38,757 nucleotides of DNA from an uncultured Clostridia bacterium (GCA_934647305.1 CAKUFI010000022.1:1-38757), one strand, 5' to 3'. Positions 24,135 through 33,130 are shown, counted from the first letter of the stretch. Notes: generated by a model from the letters alone, not told the origin. Translations and numbers: made by a program.

Positions 24135-26339
24135 CTATTCCGGCCGCTCCGGGCCGTCCGCACCGGTTTCCCGCTCCGCCTGCTGCCGCCACACGCCCGG
24201 CGAAACACCTGTGCAGCGCTTGAACGCCTTGTAAAAGCTGTTGGGCAGCTCGTAGCCCACCGCCTGCGCCGCCTCGGCCACGCTGCATCCCGCCAACAGC
24301 AGCGCCTTGGCGCGCTCCATTCTGGCCTCCTCGATCAGGCTGCCGACGGTGCGCCCGGTGTTCTCCTTCACAAAGGCGTACAGGTACTTCTCCGACAAAC
24401 CGACCGCCTCAGACAGGGCGCGAGCGCTCAGCTGCGGCTCCCGGCAGTGCTTTTCGATGTAATTGATGATCTCCTCCATCACACAGGCCTGCCGCCCGGT
24501 GCGCCGCTTCAACGAGAGCAGGCACAGCTCCGCCGCCGCGCCGCGCAGCCGGTCGAACAGCTCGCCCAGTCCGACGCTGCCCGAATCGCGCAGCTCCACC
24601 GGCCGACAGGAAAGCCCCTGATCGCGCGCGGCCAGACACAGCGTGCTGCTCACGCTGGTCAGCAGCGACTCCAGCGCAATCTCGCTCATGCCGCCGCTCT
24701 GCTCGCAGCTGCGCCGGATCTCATCCAGCACGGCGCAGGAGGCCGCCTCGTCGCCCGCCGCCAGCGCCATGTACAGGCGGTTGAGCGTACCCAGGGAGAC
24801 CAGACCGCTGCCGGCCTCTTCCTCGTGATAGCGCCGCACGCCGCCCTGCTCGCCCGGGTATCTGAGCATGCCCTTGGCCTGCCGATAGCACAGGAACAGG
24901 TCGCCGGGCGCGTGACCCGGGGCACTGACCGAGGCGCGCACGCGGCAGCCGAGCTCCTGCTCGACGCGATCCACGCCGCCCTCGAGCGTCTGCTCCGCGT
25001 CCCCGCCGCTGAGCAGCAGCACCACCTGATTGTGTGCCAGCGGGTGTGCGTACACCGCACCCGGCACGCACCTTTCCAGAATTTCCACCGCCATCGCGCA
25101 CTGAAGCCGCGGCTCCACGCTCTCTCCCTCGTCCCGCTCCAGGCTGGCCAGCGCCAGGAAAAAGGTTTCCTGTAGGCAGGGAAAACCCTCGCCCAGCTGC
25201 TCCTGCTCCTCGGGCAGCAGCGCGATGCCGCCGATGAGCTTGTCAAACAGCGCACCCCGGCGCACGCTCTCCATCTGATCCGCCTTTTCTCGCAGGGCGC
25301 GCATATCGGAGAGGGTGTGATGGAAGCGCTCGTAGACGTCCCGCATGGCGCGGGTCTCCGGCGAGGCGACGTCCAGCGCCCGGCGCATTTTCTGCACCGG
25401 CAGGGCGTTGCGCCAGGACAGAAGCAGTGCGACGAGCAGGCCGGTCAGCACCGTTCCTGCGTAGAATAGCCGGATATTGCGGGTCACGCGGCTTACGTCC
25501 GCCGTCAGGCGCGCAGCCGGCACCCCGATTTCCACCCGCATACCGCTTGCCCCCGCGCTCTCCAGGGTCACCAGATCGTCCTGTGCCTCGCCCCACTGCG
25601 CGAGCTCCACGCCGTCCTGATCGAGCAGGCGCACCCGCTCGACGGATTCGTCCGCAAACCGCCCGGCCAGCGCGGACGCATCCAGCAGGCACAGAAGATA
25701 CAGATCGTTTCTGCGCCTGAGCAGCATGCTGGAGCTGCCGGAGTCGTCGACCCTCCCCACCCGGATCGCGCAGGGGATGACCTGCCTGTCCTGCTGACTG
25801 GTGAAGGGGCGGGCATAGCGGGTCTGGGGCGCGAAGGCAAAGGTTTCGTTTCCCGCCGTCAGCCAGGCGCGCAGCTGCGCGTAGGTCATGCCGTCAAAGA
25901 GCACCTCCCGGCCATAGGCGGTCGCGGCGTTGTCGTAGAACGCGTCGGGGAGAATCATCAGGTCGTTTTCCTGAAACATCAGCAGGCACCCGGCGAAGTC
26001 CTCGAGCTGGAACTCGGTGCGGAAGCGTTTCCGGGCGATCATCAGGGTATAATAGTCCTCCGCCCGGAGCGGGCCGCGGGGCAGTCCGGCGGCCTCGATG
26101 ATCTCGGAAGAGCCGCGCAGGGTTTCGGCGATGCCCTTCCATCGGGCGAGATCGGTTTCCAGGGTATGCTGCCGCGCCTCAAGGGTGCGCCGCTGCTCGG
26201 AGAGCATATAGGTGCGCATGCTTTCGGCGGTGGCGCGGTACACCGGAAAAAAGCCCACGCTCGCCACCACGATCAGCAGCACATAGTTCAGCAGAAAGCG
26301 CCGCATCAGCGGCTCGCCCCTTACGCGCAGTCGGTTCAT
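24135..26339 (-). CDS. Membrane-bound AraC-family sensor regulator
   Basis: A 734-aa regulator. One membrane helix lies near the N-terminus (FLLNYVLLIVVASVGFFPVY), an extracellular sensor domain of about 260 residues follows, then a second helix (LFYAGTVLTGLLVALLLSW, near residue 305). A cytoplasmic region of about 300 residues leads to a C-terminal AraC-type DNA-binding domain with two helix-turn-helix units (LSARALSEAVGLSEKYLYAF; CSVAEAAQAVGYELPNSFYK). This architecture is typical of regulators beside LplABC-type sugar importers in Bacillota, suggesting it senses the transported glycan or its binding protein outside the cell. I choose the start at 26339 because the AGGAG lies 8 nt upstream; the ATG at 26345 is too close. 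It lies between permease and glycosidase genes in one operon. Confidence 0.82.
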   Translation of the reverse strand: MNRLRVRGEPLMRRFLLNYVLLIVVASVGFFPVYRATAESMRTYMLSEQRRTLEARQHTLETDLARWKGIAETLRGSSEIIEAAGLPRGPLRAEDYYTLMIARKRFRTEFQLEDFAGCLLMFQENDLMILPDAFYDNAATAYGREVLFDGMTYAQLRAWLTAGNETFAFAPQTRYARPFTSQQDRQVIPCAIRVGRVDDSGSSSMLLRRRNDLYLLCLLDASALAGRFADESVERVRLLDQDGVELAQWGEAQDDLVTLESAGASGMRVEIGVPAARLTADVSRVTRNIRLFYAGTVLTGLLVALLLSWRNALPVQKMRRALDVASPETRAMRDVYERFHHTLSDMRALREKADQMESVRRGALFDKLIGGIALLPEEQEQLGEGFPCLQETFFLALASLERDEGESVEPRLQCAMAVEILERCVPGAVYAHPLAHNQVVLLLSGGDAEQTLEGGVDRVEQELGCRVRASVSAPGHAPGDLFLCYRQAKGMLRYPGEQGGVRRYHEEEAGSGLVSLGTLNRLYMALAAGDEAASCAVLDEIRRSCEQSGGMSEIALESLLTSVSSTLCLAARDQGLSCRPVELRDSGSVGLGELFDRLRGAAAELCLLSLKRRTGRQACVMEEIINYIEKHCREPQLSARALSEAVGLSEKYLYAFVKENTGRTVGSLIEEARMERAKALLLAGCSVAEAAQAVGYELPNSFYKAFKRCTGVSPGVWRQQAERETGADGPERPE

Positions 26340-26361
26340 ACCCATTTCTCCTTTATTCGCG

Positions 26362-27249
26362 TCAGCCCTTCAGCGAGCCCAGCATCACGCCCTTGGCAAA
26401 GTGCTTCTGAATGAACGGATACACGATCAGCATGGGCACCGTCGCCACCAGGATCAGCGAGTACTTGAGCAGGTCGGCCAGGTTCTGCCGCACCGCCATG
26501 GTTTCCGGGTCGGTAATCGCCTCCAGATCGACGCTGTTGACGATCAGTATCTCTCTCAGGAAGACCTGCATCGGGTACAGCTCCCGGTTGTTCAGGTACA
26601 GAAACGCGCTGAAGTACGAGTTCCAGTGCCCCACGGCGTAGTACAGCGTCACCACCGCCAGCACCGGCTTGGATAGGGGCAACAGGATCGTGCGGAAATA
26701 GCGCGCGTCGCTGCAGCCGTCGATCTGCGCCGATTCCAGCAGCTCGCCGGGCACGCTGGTCTGGAAATACGTCTTGACAATGATCATATTATACACGCTC
26801 AGCGCCCCGGGCACAAGCAGCGCCCAGACCGTGTTGAGCATGTGCAGCGACCGCACCAGCAGGTAGGCGGGGATCATGCCGCCGCCGAAGTACATGGTAA
26901 AGGTAAACAGGAAGGTGAAGCCCCTGCGGCCGGGCAGCGTCCTTCGCGAAAGCGGATAGGCGCACACCGCGGTCATCACCACGTTGATCAGCGTGCCTAC
27001 GGTCGTGTAGAAGATCGAATTGCGATAGCCCACGCCGATGCTGCGTGTGCGGAAGACCGCCTTGTATCCCTCCAGCGAGAAGCCCACCGGCCACAGGATC
27101 ACCTTGCCGGCCGAGACCGCGTTGGGGTCTGAAAACGAGGCGGAAACCACGAAAATCAGCGGATAGAGCACGACGAGCAGCAGAAGCGTGACGATGAGAT
27201 AGTCCGCCAGATAGAAAGTCCGGTCCTCCCGGCTGTATTGTATCTTCAT
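26362..27249 (-). CDS. Carbohydrate ABC transporter permease (LplC/YtcP-like)
   Basis: A 295-aa inner-membrane permease with about six membrane segments. The N-terminal RTFYLADYLIVTLLLLVVLYP region and the sequence LIFVVSASFSDPNAV are typical of LplC/YtcP. The EAA-type loop LLESAQIDGCSDARYFRTILLP contacts the ATPase, in two visible halves. The C-terminal FIQKHFAKGVMLGSLKG ending is the family signature. No ATPase gene is in the operon, so a shared MsmX-type ATPase encoded elsewhere is needed; this is common for such systems. Confidence 0.88.
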   Translation of the reverse strand: MKIQYSREDRTFYLADYLIVTLLLLVVLYPLIFVVSASFSDPNAVSAGKVILWPVGFSLEGYKAVFRTRSIGVGYRNSIFYTTVGTLINVVMTAVCAYPLSRRTLPGRRGFTFLFTFTMYFGGGMIPAYLLVRSLHMLNTVWALLVPGALSVYNMIIVKTYFQTSVPGELLESAQIDGCSDARYFRTILLPLSKPVLAVVTLYYAVGHWNSYFSAFLYLNNRELYPMQVFLREILIVNSVDLEAITDPETMAVRQNLADLLKYSLILVATVPMLIVYPFIQKHFAKGVMLGSLKG

Positions 27250-27258
27250 ATCCTCACC

Positions 27259-28176
27259 TCACCACAAAGACGTTGCGCTGACCCGGCGGGAGATCCAGTT
27301 GATGACCACCAGCAGCGCAAAGTTGATGACCGAGTTGAACAGGCCCACCGCCGCGCCGTAGGCGTAGTCCGCCGTCGCGCCCTGCAGGCCGACCTTGAAG
27401 ACGTGCGTAGAGATGACCTCGCTGGCGGAAAGGTTCATGTTGTTCTGCATGAGGTAAACCTTTTCGTAGCCGATGTTCATGATGCTGCCCGCGTTGAGGA
27501 TCAGCAGGATAATCGCCGTCGGCAGCACGCAGGGAAAATCGGCGTGAAGGACGCGCTGGAAGCGGTTTGCGCCGTCGATCTGCATGGCCTCGTGGATCTG
27601 AATGTCGCTCGAGGACAGCGCGGACATATAGATAATGCTGGACCAGCCCATGTTCTGCCAGATGCCGCTGAGCACGTAGACATAGCGGAAGGCCGAGGGC
27701 TTGCCCATGAGGTTGACGGGGTTGGTGACGCCCAGCAGCCGCCCCACGGTGCCCACGAAGCCGGTCAGCGGGTTCAAAAACTGCATCAGCATGCCGACCA
27801 TGACCACGGTCGAGATGAAGTGCGGCACGTAGAGCACCATCTGCACCGTCTTGCGATAGCGCGCGCTGGGCATGGCGTTGAGCAGCAGCGCGAGCAGTAT
27901 GGGCATCGGAAAGCCCGCGACCAGGCCGAACAGGGACAGGGACAGCGTGTTTCGGATGACCCGCCCAAAGTAATACGACGAAAAGAACCGCCTGAAGTTG
28001 GCCAGACCCACCCAGGGACTGCCCCAGATGCCCTGGCTGATCTTGAACTTCTTAAAGGCGATCTGCACGCCCGCCATCGGCACATAGTGAAACACGATGA
28101 GGTAGGCCAGCGGGACGAGCAGGAATAGATACAGCTGCCAGTGCTGCGCAATGCGCATGCGGAGTTTTTTCTGCAT
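27259..28176 (-). CDS. Carbohydrate ABC transporter permease (LplB-like)
   Basis: A 305-aa permease with about six membrane segments. The N-terminal HWQLYLFLLVPLAYLIVFHY and the sequence GVQIAFKKFKISQGIW are typical of LplB. The EAA loop HEAMQIDGANRFQRVLHADFP is present. It ends 9 nt before the second permease gene and forms the channel with it. The C-terminal VVINWISRRVSATSLW ending is also family typical. Confidence 0.88.
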   Translation of the reverse strand: MQKKLRMRIAQHWQLYLFLLVPLAYLIVFHYVPMAGVQIAFKKFKISQGIWGSPWVGLANFRRFFSSYYFGRVIRNTLSLSLFGLVAGFPMPILLALLLNAMPSARYRKTVQMVLYVPHFISTVVMVGMLMQFLNPLTGFVGTVGRLLGVTNPVNLMGKPSAFRYVYVLSGIWQNMGWSSIIYMSALSSSDIQIHEAMQIDGANRFQRVLHADFPCVLPTAIILLILNAGSIMNIGYEKVYLMQNNMNLSASEVISTHVFKVGLQGATADYAYGAAVGLFNSVINFALLVVINWISRRVSATSLW

Positions 28177-28204
28177 GAGGATCCGCCTTTCCCGGGAAGA
28201 ATTG

Positions 28205-28237
28205 CGGCAGGCGGGCGAAGGGGTCGTCCGCCTGCCG
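28205..28237 (-). promoter_or_regulatory. Hairpin between binding-protein and permease genes
   Basis: Perfect 10-bp arms CGGCAGGCGG (28205-28214) and CCGCCTGCCG (28228-28237) lie 8 nt after the binding-protein stop codon. There is no T tract. Such hairpins typically protect the 3' end of the binding-protein mRNA and reduce read-through into permease genes; this role is inferred. Confidence 0.6.
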
Positions 28238-28244
28238 GGAAAAA

Positions 28245-29867
28245 TTACTTGTAGAGACGGTCGTAGGCAGTCTGCGCGATGGCGAGGTAGTCCTCAAGGC
28301 CGATCGCGTGAACCTCCTGCACGAACTCATCCCACTCGTCCAGCGAGCGGTAGCCGGTCACGAAGGCGGTCAGGTTCTCCTCGACGCAGGTCTCGAGGTC
28401 GGCGGCGAGGGTGGAAACGATCTCCTGCTCCTCGTCGGTGTACATCAGCACCAGCGCCAGCTCGTCCGGCTCGTCGGCGGCGAAGTTGTACTCGTTGCAC
28501 TTCCACATCATCGCGTTCTGATAGCTGGGATCCTGCCAGTTGGAGTAGTCCCCGCTCCAGACCGCCACGCGGGTGTCGGCCGAGTTGGAGAGCAGCGCGC
28601 CGGATCCCCAGAAGGAGTTCTGGGAGTTGGCGGTGATGTCGTTGATAAACTTCACGCCGTACACAGCGTTGGGGTTGAGCTTCTTGTAGTTGGGGTCGTC
28701 GTCGGCGATCAGCTCGAAGTCCACGCCCTCCACGCCGCACAGCGCGGACAGGGTGTTCTCGTCGCTGGCGCAGTAGTCCAGCAGGGCGAAGGCCAGATCG
28801 GGATCCTTGCACTCGCTGAGGATAAAGGCACGGCCGCCGCCGTCGGGCAGGTTAGAGGAAGCGTGAATAGTGTAGGCGGTGCCGTAGGGGCCCTGAAGCG
28901 GCGCCTGGGCGTCCCAGTCCTTGATGCGCTCGTCGCCGTTCATAGAGGAGAGGGTCGTATCGACAATGAAGCCGACCGACTGCTCGTCGCCGCTGAGCAG
29001 CAGGGACTTGAGCTGGCTGGAGTCCTGCGTGAAGGCCAGCGGGGACACCAGGCCCTCGTCCACCAGGCTCTTCATGAACTCAATGCCGGCCTTCCATTCG
29101 TCGGTGACGTAGGCCGCGCTAAGCTGCCCGTCGTTGACCAGCAGGAAGTTGGTGGTCGGGTCGCAGTAGCAGAAGGCGCTCATCAGCCAGGGGTAGAAAT
29201 AGCGCCAGGCGACGCCCGCGCCGGTCATGGGGATCTCGTCCTTCTGGCCGTTGCCGTTGGGGTCATCGTCGCGGAAGTGGGTCAGCACGTTCACCAGATC
29301 GTCGGTGGTCTTCGGCGCCTCAAGGCCCAGCTTGTCCAGCCAGGTCTTGTTGATGTAGGCGCGCCAGCTGTACTCGTTACTCACCGCGTAGTTGGTGTAG
29401 GGATAGGCGTAGATATTGCCGTCCTCCATGGTGTAGAAGGGCAGGTTCTCCTCGATTCGGTCGTGCCAGTAGCACTCCTTCATAAAGTAGGAGCTGTTCT
29501 GCAGGTAGTCGTTCAGGGGACGGAACACGCCCGCATCCACATAGGCCATGATGTCCGCGCGGCTCAGGTCAATGTTCAGCACGTCGCCCAGCTTCTCACC
29601 GCTCTGCACCATCAGCGCCAGCTTGGTGCCCGCTTCCGTGCTGGGCAGGAAGTTGAATTTGATGTCCAGGCCGGTCTGTTCCTCCAGCCACTGGGTGTAG
29701 TGGTTGGTGTCGTAGTCCACGACGGTCGGATTCTGCACGCGCAGGATGGTCAGCTCGGCCGGCTCGCTCACCAGAGGAAGCGTGCCGCCGGGGTTGAGAG
29801 AGGCCGCCTGACAGGCGCAGCTCATCAGCAGCGTCAGGACGATCAGCAGGGAAATGATTCGTTTCAT
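28245..29867 (-). CDS. Carbohydrate ABC transporter substrate-binding lipoprotein (LplA-like)
   Basis: A 540-aa exported lipoprotein. The signal (MKRIISLLIVLTLLMSC) ends in a lipobox-like LMSC. The body matches the extracellular solute-binding family 1 of large LplA/YtcQ type: HYTQWLEEQTGLDIKFNF near the N-terminus, then DVLNIDLSRADIMAYVDAG and VLTHFRDDDPNGNGQKDEIP, which includes a calcium-site-like DDDPNGNGQKDE loop. The start at 29867 has GGAGG; the longer frame to 29948 has no ribosome binding site. It is the first gene of the operon. The ligand is probably a complex oligosaccharide, given the large size and the two glycosidase-like genes downstream. Confidence 0.88.
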   Translation of the reverse strand: MKRIISLLIVLTLLMSCACQAASLNPGGTLPLVSEPAELTILRVQNPTVVDYDTNHYTQWLEEQTGLDIKFNFLPSTEAGTKLALMVQSGEKLGDVLNIDLSRADIMAYVDAGVFRPLNDYLQNSSYFMKECYWHDRIEENLPFYTMEDGNIYAYPYTNYAVSNEYSWRAYINKTWLDKLGLEAPKTTDDLVNVLTHFRDDDPNGNGQKDEIPMTGAGVAWRYFYPWLMSAFCYCDPTTNFLLVNDGQLSAAYVTDEWKAGIEFMKSLVDEGLVSPLAFTQDSSQLKSLLLSGDEQSVGFIVDTTLSSMNGDERIKDWDAQAPLQGPYGTAYTIHASSNLPDGGGRAFILSECKDPDLAFALLDYCASDENTLSALCGVEGVDFELIADDDPNYKKLNPNAVYGVKFINDITANSQNSFWGSGALLSNSADTRVAVWSGDYSNWQDPSYQNAMMWKCNEYNFAADEPDELALVLMYTDEEQEIVSTLAADLETCVEENLTAFVTGYRSLDEWDEFVQEVHAIGLEDYLAIAQTAYDRLYK

Positions 29868-30107
29868 TTTGTTTACCTCCATGCGTTCTTTTGAGCGATG
29901 CGCACGATTCCGTCTGCAGCCGGCCCGACGCGTCCCTGCATCCATCATGGCACATGGAGACAGATTTGTAAAGGACTCATTTATTCTTTTTTGTGGACGG
30001 TATTCAGATTTGATGTGGAAATCTCTCCCGGATACGCCCGATCTTCAGGTTTTCCCGATTGTACGTCGGAATTTTGTCGAAATCTTTGCGATACGGCGTA
30101 TCTTTGC
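29868..30107. other. Intergenic region between the carbohydrate operon and brnQ
   Basis: About 320 nt in total up to brnQ. The right part has the brnQ promoter. The left part is the leader of the binding-protein gene; I found no convincing -35/-10 pair on the minus strand, which fits dependence on the AraC-type activator encoded in the operon. No gene or hairpin repeat is seen. Confidence 0.5.
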
Positions 30108-30136
30108 TTGACAGCGGGGGGAATGTACTGTACAAT
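30108..30136 (+). promoter_or_regulatory. Consensus promoter of brnQ
   Basis: TTGACA (30108-30113) and TACAAT (30131-30136) are exactly 17 nt apart, giving a leader of about 44 nt. It has the best -35 box in the window. Confidence 0.8.
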
Positions 30137-30186
30137 GGAAATATCGTTACAAAAATACATCACGTGTATGGGAGGCTTGTTTTATC

Positions 30187-31551
30187 ATGACAGAGACAAA
30201 GCAGCGACTGACGTTCAAGGAATACGTCTACATCGCCAGCATGCTTTTCGGCATGTTCTTCGGCGCGGGCAACCTGATTTTCCCGGTATCCATGGGTCAG
30301 ATGGCGGGCGCCAACGTATGGCGCGCCATTCTGGGCTTCCTGATTACCGGCGTCGGCCTGCCGCTGATGGGCGTGGCGGCGCTGGGCATCAGCCGCTCGA
30401 GCGGACTGTACGACCTGTCGAGCAAGGTCAGCCGCCCCTACGCGATGTTCTTCACCTGCGCGCTGTACCTGACCATCGGGCCGTTCTTCGCCATCCCCAG
30501 GTGCGCGACAGTCTCCTTCACCGTGGGTCTCGAGCAGATTCTGCCCGCGGAGGGCAACATGCGGCTGTACCTGCTGCTCTTCTCGGTGGCGTTCTTTGCG
30601 GCGGCGCTGCTGTTCTCGCTGTATCCGGGCAAAATCCTGACCTGGGTGGGCAAGATTCTGACCCCGTTCTTCCTGATTTTCCTGAGCATCCTGGTGTTCG
30701 TGGTGCTGCTCAATCCCTCGGCGAAGGTGTCCGAGGTGGAGGCTGTCGGCAAGTACGCCGCCGAGCCGTTCTTCACCGGCTTCCTCGAGGGCTATAACAC
30801 GATGGACGCGCTGGCCAGCCTGGCGTTCGGCATCGTGGTGGTGCAGGTCATCCGCGGCCTGGGCGTGACCAAACCCGAGTCTGTCGCGGGCAACACCGCC
30901 TTCTCCGGCATTTTCAGCTGCCTGTTCATGGCGCTGATCTACGTCTTTGTGACCCTGATCGGCACCCGCAGCCGCGGCGCGATCGAGGTGGCTTCCAACG
31001 GCGGCGTGGCGCTGGCGCAGATCGCGCGGCACTACCTGGGCGGCGCGGGCCTGGTGATCCTGGCGATCACGGTCACGCTGGCCTGCCTGAAGACCTCCGT
31101 CGGCCTGATCACCAGCTGCGCGGAGACGTTCTCCGGCATCTTCCCCAAGGGCCCGGCCTATCGCGTCTGGGCGGTGATCTTCAGCCTGGCCTCCTTCCTG
31201 TTCGCCAATATGGGTCTGAACACCATCCTGACCTATTCCCTGCCGGTGCTGATGTTCCTGTACCCGCTGGCCATCGTGCTGATCGTGCTGTCGCTGTGCG
31301 GCAAGCTGTTCCGCTATGACCGCGCGGTGTTCCGCTGGACAATCGGCGTGACGCTGGTCGCGGCGGTCTACGACCTGTTCAACGCCCTGCCTAAGACCCT
31401 GCTGGAGTCCTGGCGCCTGACAAGCGTCGTGGAAAAGGTCGGCGGCTTCCTGCCCTTCGCGAACCTGGGCCTGGCCTGGGTCTGCCCGGCGCTGCTGGGT
31501 CTGGTGATCGGCGTGGCCGTGCACCTTTCGCACCGCAGCCGGATGAACTAA
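30187..31551 (+). CDS. brnQ: Branched-chain amino acid transporter BrnQ
   Basis: A 454-aa membrane protein with about 12 hydrophobic segments, belonging to the LIVCS family that symports leucine, isoleucine and valine with sodium or protons. The N-terminal FGMFFGAGNLIFPVSMGQ and the FFAIPRCATVSFTVGLE region are family hallmarks. In the middle, YNTMDALASLAFGIVVVQVI and the SCAETFSGIFPK stretch are also typical. Length is normal. It is a single-gene unit with its own consensus promoter and a hairpin-repeat tail. Confidence 0.92.
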   Translation: MTETKQRLTFKEYVYIASMLFGMFFGAGNLIFPVSMGQMAGANVWRAILGFLITGVGLPLMGVAALGISRSSGLYDLSSKVSRPYAMFFTCALYLTIGPFFAIPRCATVSFTVGLEQILPAEGNMRLYLLLFSVAFFAAALLFSLYPGKILTWVGKILTPFFLIFLSILVFVVLLNPSAKVSEVEAVGKYAAEPFFTGFLEGYNTMDALASLAFGIVVVQVIRGLGVTKPESVAGNTAFSGIFSCLFMALIYVFVTLIGTRSRGAIEVASNGGVALAQIARHYLGGAGLVILAITVTLACLKTSVGLITSCAETFSGIFPKGPAYRVWAVIFSLASFLFANMGLNTILTYSLPVLMFLYPLAIVLIVLSLCGKLFRYDRAVFRWTIGVTLVAAVYDLFNALPKTLLESWRLTSVVEKVGGFLPFANLGLAWVCPALLGLVIGVAVHLSHRSRMN

Positions 31552-31555
31552 GACG

Positions 31556-31620
31556 TTGGGAAGGCCGCCTTTTTGAAAAAGGCGCCTCCCCAAACCTCTC
31601 CCGGAAAACACACTGATCCG
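31556..31620 (+). repeat. Hairpin module after brnQ (block D)
   Basis: A 38-nt hairpin (31556-31593) begins 4 nt after the brnQ stop codon: TTGGGAAGGC..GCCTCCCCAA outside and GCCTTTTT/AAAAGGC inside. It matches the hairpin at 35808-35845, where the outer pair is C-G instead of T-A. It is followed by a CCCGGAAAACAC tail also found at 17718, 5819 and 35851. Confidence 0.75.
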
Positions 31621-31748
31621 CGCAGCAGAGCGAAAATCGCAATGCGCTTCCCCGAATGCAATCGCGATTCTCAGGCCTCTTCAATCGTGTCGCCGGCCTG
31701 TGTCCCCAAAGCCGGGATTCTGTCCTCGGTTTCATTCCGCGCAAAACG

Positions 31749-31777
31749 CGCCGCTTTCGCACGAGAGCGGCGTTTTT
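31749..31777 (+). terminator. Distal terminator for brnQ
   Basis: CGCCGCT (31749-31755) pairs with AGCGGCG (31766-31772), followed by five Ts. It lies about 200 nt past brnQ. Confidence 0.65.
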
Positions 31778-31785
31778 CCATACAG

Positions 31786-31811
31786 AAAAGGCCCTTCCTC
31801 GCGGAAGAGCC
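31786..31811 (-). terminator. Terminator for the small exported protein operon
   Basis: On the minus strand GGCTCTTCC pairs with GGAAGGGCC around a GCGA loop (31790-31811), followed by four Ts. It ends the transcript arriving from 31886. Confidence 0.7.
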
Positions 31812-31885
31812 CGAAGGGAGAGCGGAAAGCGCTGCTTGCTTGCCCGTCGCGTTCGGATTGCGCTGCGCGGAGCAAAACGCCCGCG

Positions 31886-32392
31886 TCAGGTGGTGCAGAT
31901 CACCTTGAAGGTCAGCGTGTCCGTATAAACGCCTTCCTTGAGCTCGGAAACCACTTCGATTTTCAGCGTAGCGGAGGCCTCCGTTTCGCCGGTACTCTGG
32001 CTGACGGAAAGGACAGTTCCTCCCGACGACAAAATTGACCCGTCATCCTTCCTATACACGAGATACCTGGCGTAGTCTCCATTATCGCCTTTCATGTAAT
32101 GGATGCCGCCCATACTATCATAATTCGCCGAGCTCACGGACACGGAAAGCGATTTAGACGCGACGAGCGCCACGTCCTTCACCTGGACGTCGAACGTCGC
32201 TTCCTTTTTCACCGGATCAATGGACAGCGAGCTGGGGATCACAACCGTAAACGTGTCCTTCGTGCGGTCTACCGTGACGTTGATCTCCATCGTGGCGGTG
32301 CCCTGATCCTCCGTGATGGTTTTCTCCGCCATCACCGGCGCGAAGCTGGTCAGCAGGCAGATTGCCAGCAGCAGGGCGAGAAACCTCTTCAT
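31886..32392 (-). CDS. Small exported beta-rich protein, WxL/camelysin-like in style
   Basis: A 168-aa protein with a clear signal peptide (MKRFLALLLAICLLTSFAPVMAE, cleaved after about residue 22). The mature part is predicted beta-rich: TATMEINVTVDRTKDTFTV and VVIPSSLSIDPVKKEATFDV, which recalls surface proteins of Gram-positive bacteria with immunoglobulin-like folds (WxL-type or camelysin-like). No WxL motif, sortase signal or catalytic site is present. It has a GGAGG ribosome binding site. It lies 86 nt downstream of another small exported protein gene on the same strand, probably one transcript. The function is unknown. Confidence 0.7.
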   Translation of the reverse strand: MKRFLALLLAICLLTSFAPVMAEKTITEDQGTATMEINVTVDRTKDTFTVVIPSSLSIDPVKKEATFDVQVKDVALVASKSLSVSVSSANYDSMGGIHYMKGDNGDYARYLVYRKDDGSILSSGGTVLSVSQSTGETEASATLKIEVVSELKEGVYTDTLTFKVICTT

Positions 32393-32478
32393 GACAATTC
32401 CTCCTTAGAAATAGTAGTTGATTGGGTCGTTCAGGGGCGCGGGAAAGGGCCGGTCGAGGCTCGCCCCGCGCGGTTGTG

Positions 32479-33024
32479 TCAGCGAACGGTCAGCACGATG
32501 TCCAGCTCCGCGTTGTTGGTGGGCGTTCGGCTGTCGTTCATGCGGTAGGGCTGCACGCGCAGCACCGCGGGGTACTCTCCCTTCTCCAGCGGGCGGGTGA
32601 GCGTGACCTTGCTGCAGCTCATGCCCGGCGGAATCAGTCCGGTGGTGAAGATCACCTCCTCCGGCGCGTCCTCGGGTGCGTCCTCCGGCCGCTTCAGGCG
32701 AAGCTCAAAGGCGATGTAGTACCAGCCCTCGTTCTCCTCCGGATTGGGCAGGGAGACCTCCGCCTCGGTCGCACCCGCGGGCAGCGACAGCGCGGTTCGT
32801 CCCGGAATGACGATGCCCGGTTCCTGCGGCGCGGGAGTCGCGTCCACGGTCCTGGCCACGTTCGCGTCCAGCGAAACGCCCTCGCCCGAGGCCACGTTCG
32901 CCTTGCCGCCGCGCATCCCCTGCCACAGCAGCGCGCCGCCCACGACGATCACCGCCACGGCCAGCGCCGCCACGCTCAGGCTCAGCGCGCGCGTGGAGCG
33001 TACCTTCTTCTTCTGTTTCTTCAT
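32479..33024 (-). CDS. Membrane-anchored small hypothetical protein
   Basis: A 181-aa protein with a positively charged N-terminus (MKKQKKKVRSTR) and a single membrane segment (LSVAALAVAVIVVGGALLW, about residues 15-33). The rest, about 145 residues, is extracellular and beta-rich, with EGWYYIAFELRLKRPE and a cysteine in GMSCSKVTL. I do not recognise a family. Upstream of the start codon lies a cluster of sites (33131-33179). The pairing with the next exported beta-rich protein suggests a small surface structure such as an anchor plus a subunit; this is speculation. Confidence 0.65.
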   Translation of the reverse strand: MKKQKKKVRSTRALSLSVAALAVAVIVVGGALLWQGMRGGKANVASGEGVSLDANVARTVDATPAPQEPGIVIPGRTALSLPAGATEAEVSLPNPEENEGWYYIAFELRLKRPEDAPEDAPEEVIFTTGLIPPGMSCSKVTLTRPLEKGEYPAVLRVQPYRMNDSRTPTNNAELDIVLTVR

Positions 33025-33130
33025 GGTTCCATCTCCCCCGTTCGGATTTCGACCGCCGGCACGCGCCCGCGAAAGCGCTCTCGCCCCGGCCAGACAGCCT
33101 GATCATACGCCCGCGCACGCCGAAAGTCAC

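Noticed and set aside
30160..31611. Antisense open frame over brnQ (483 residues)
   Set aside because: Shadow; low-complexity His/Gln/Asp-rich translation, while the plus strand encodes a clear BrnQ.
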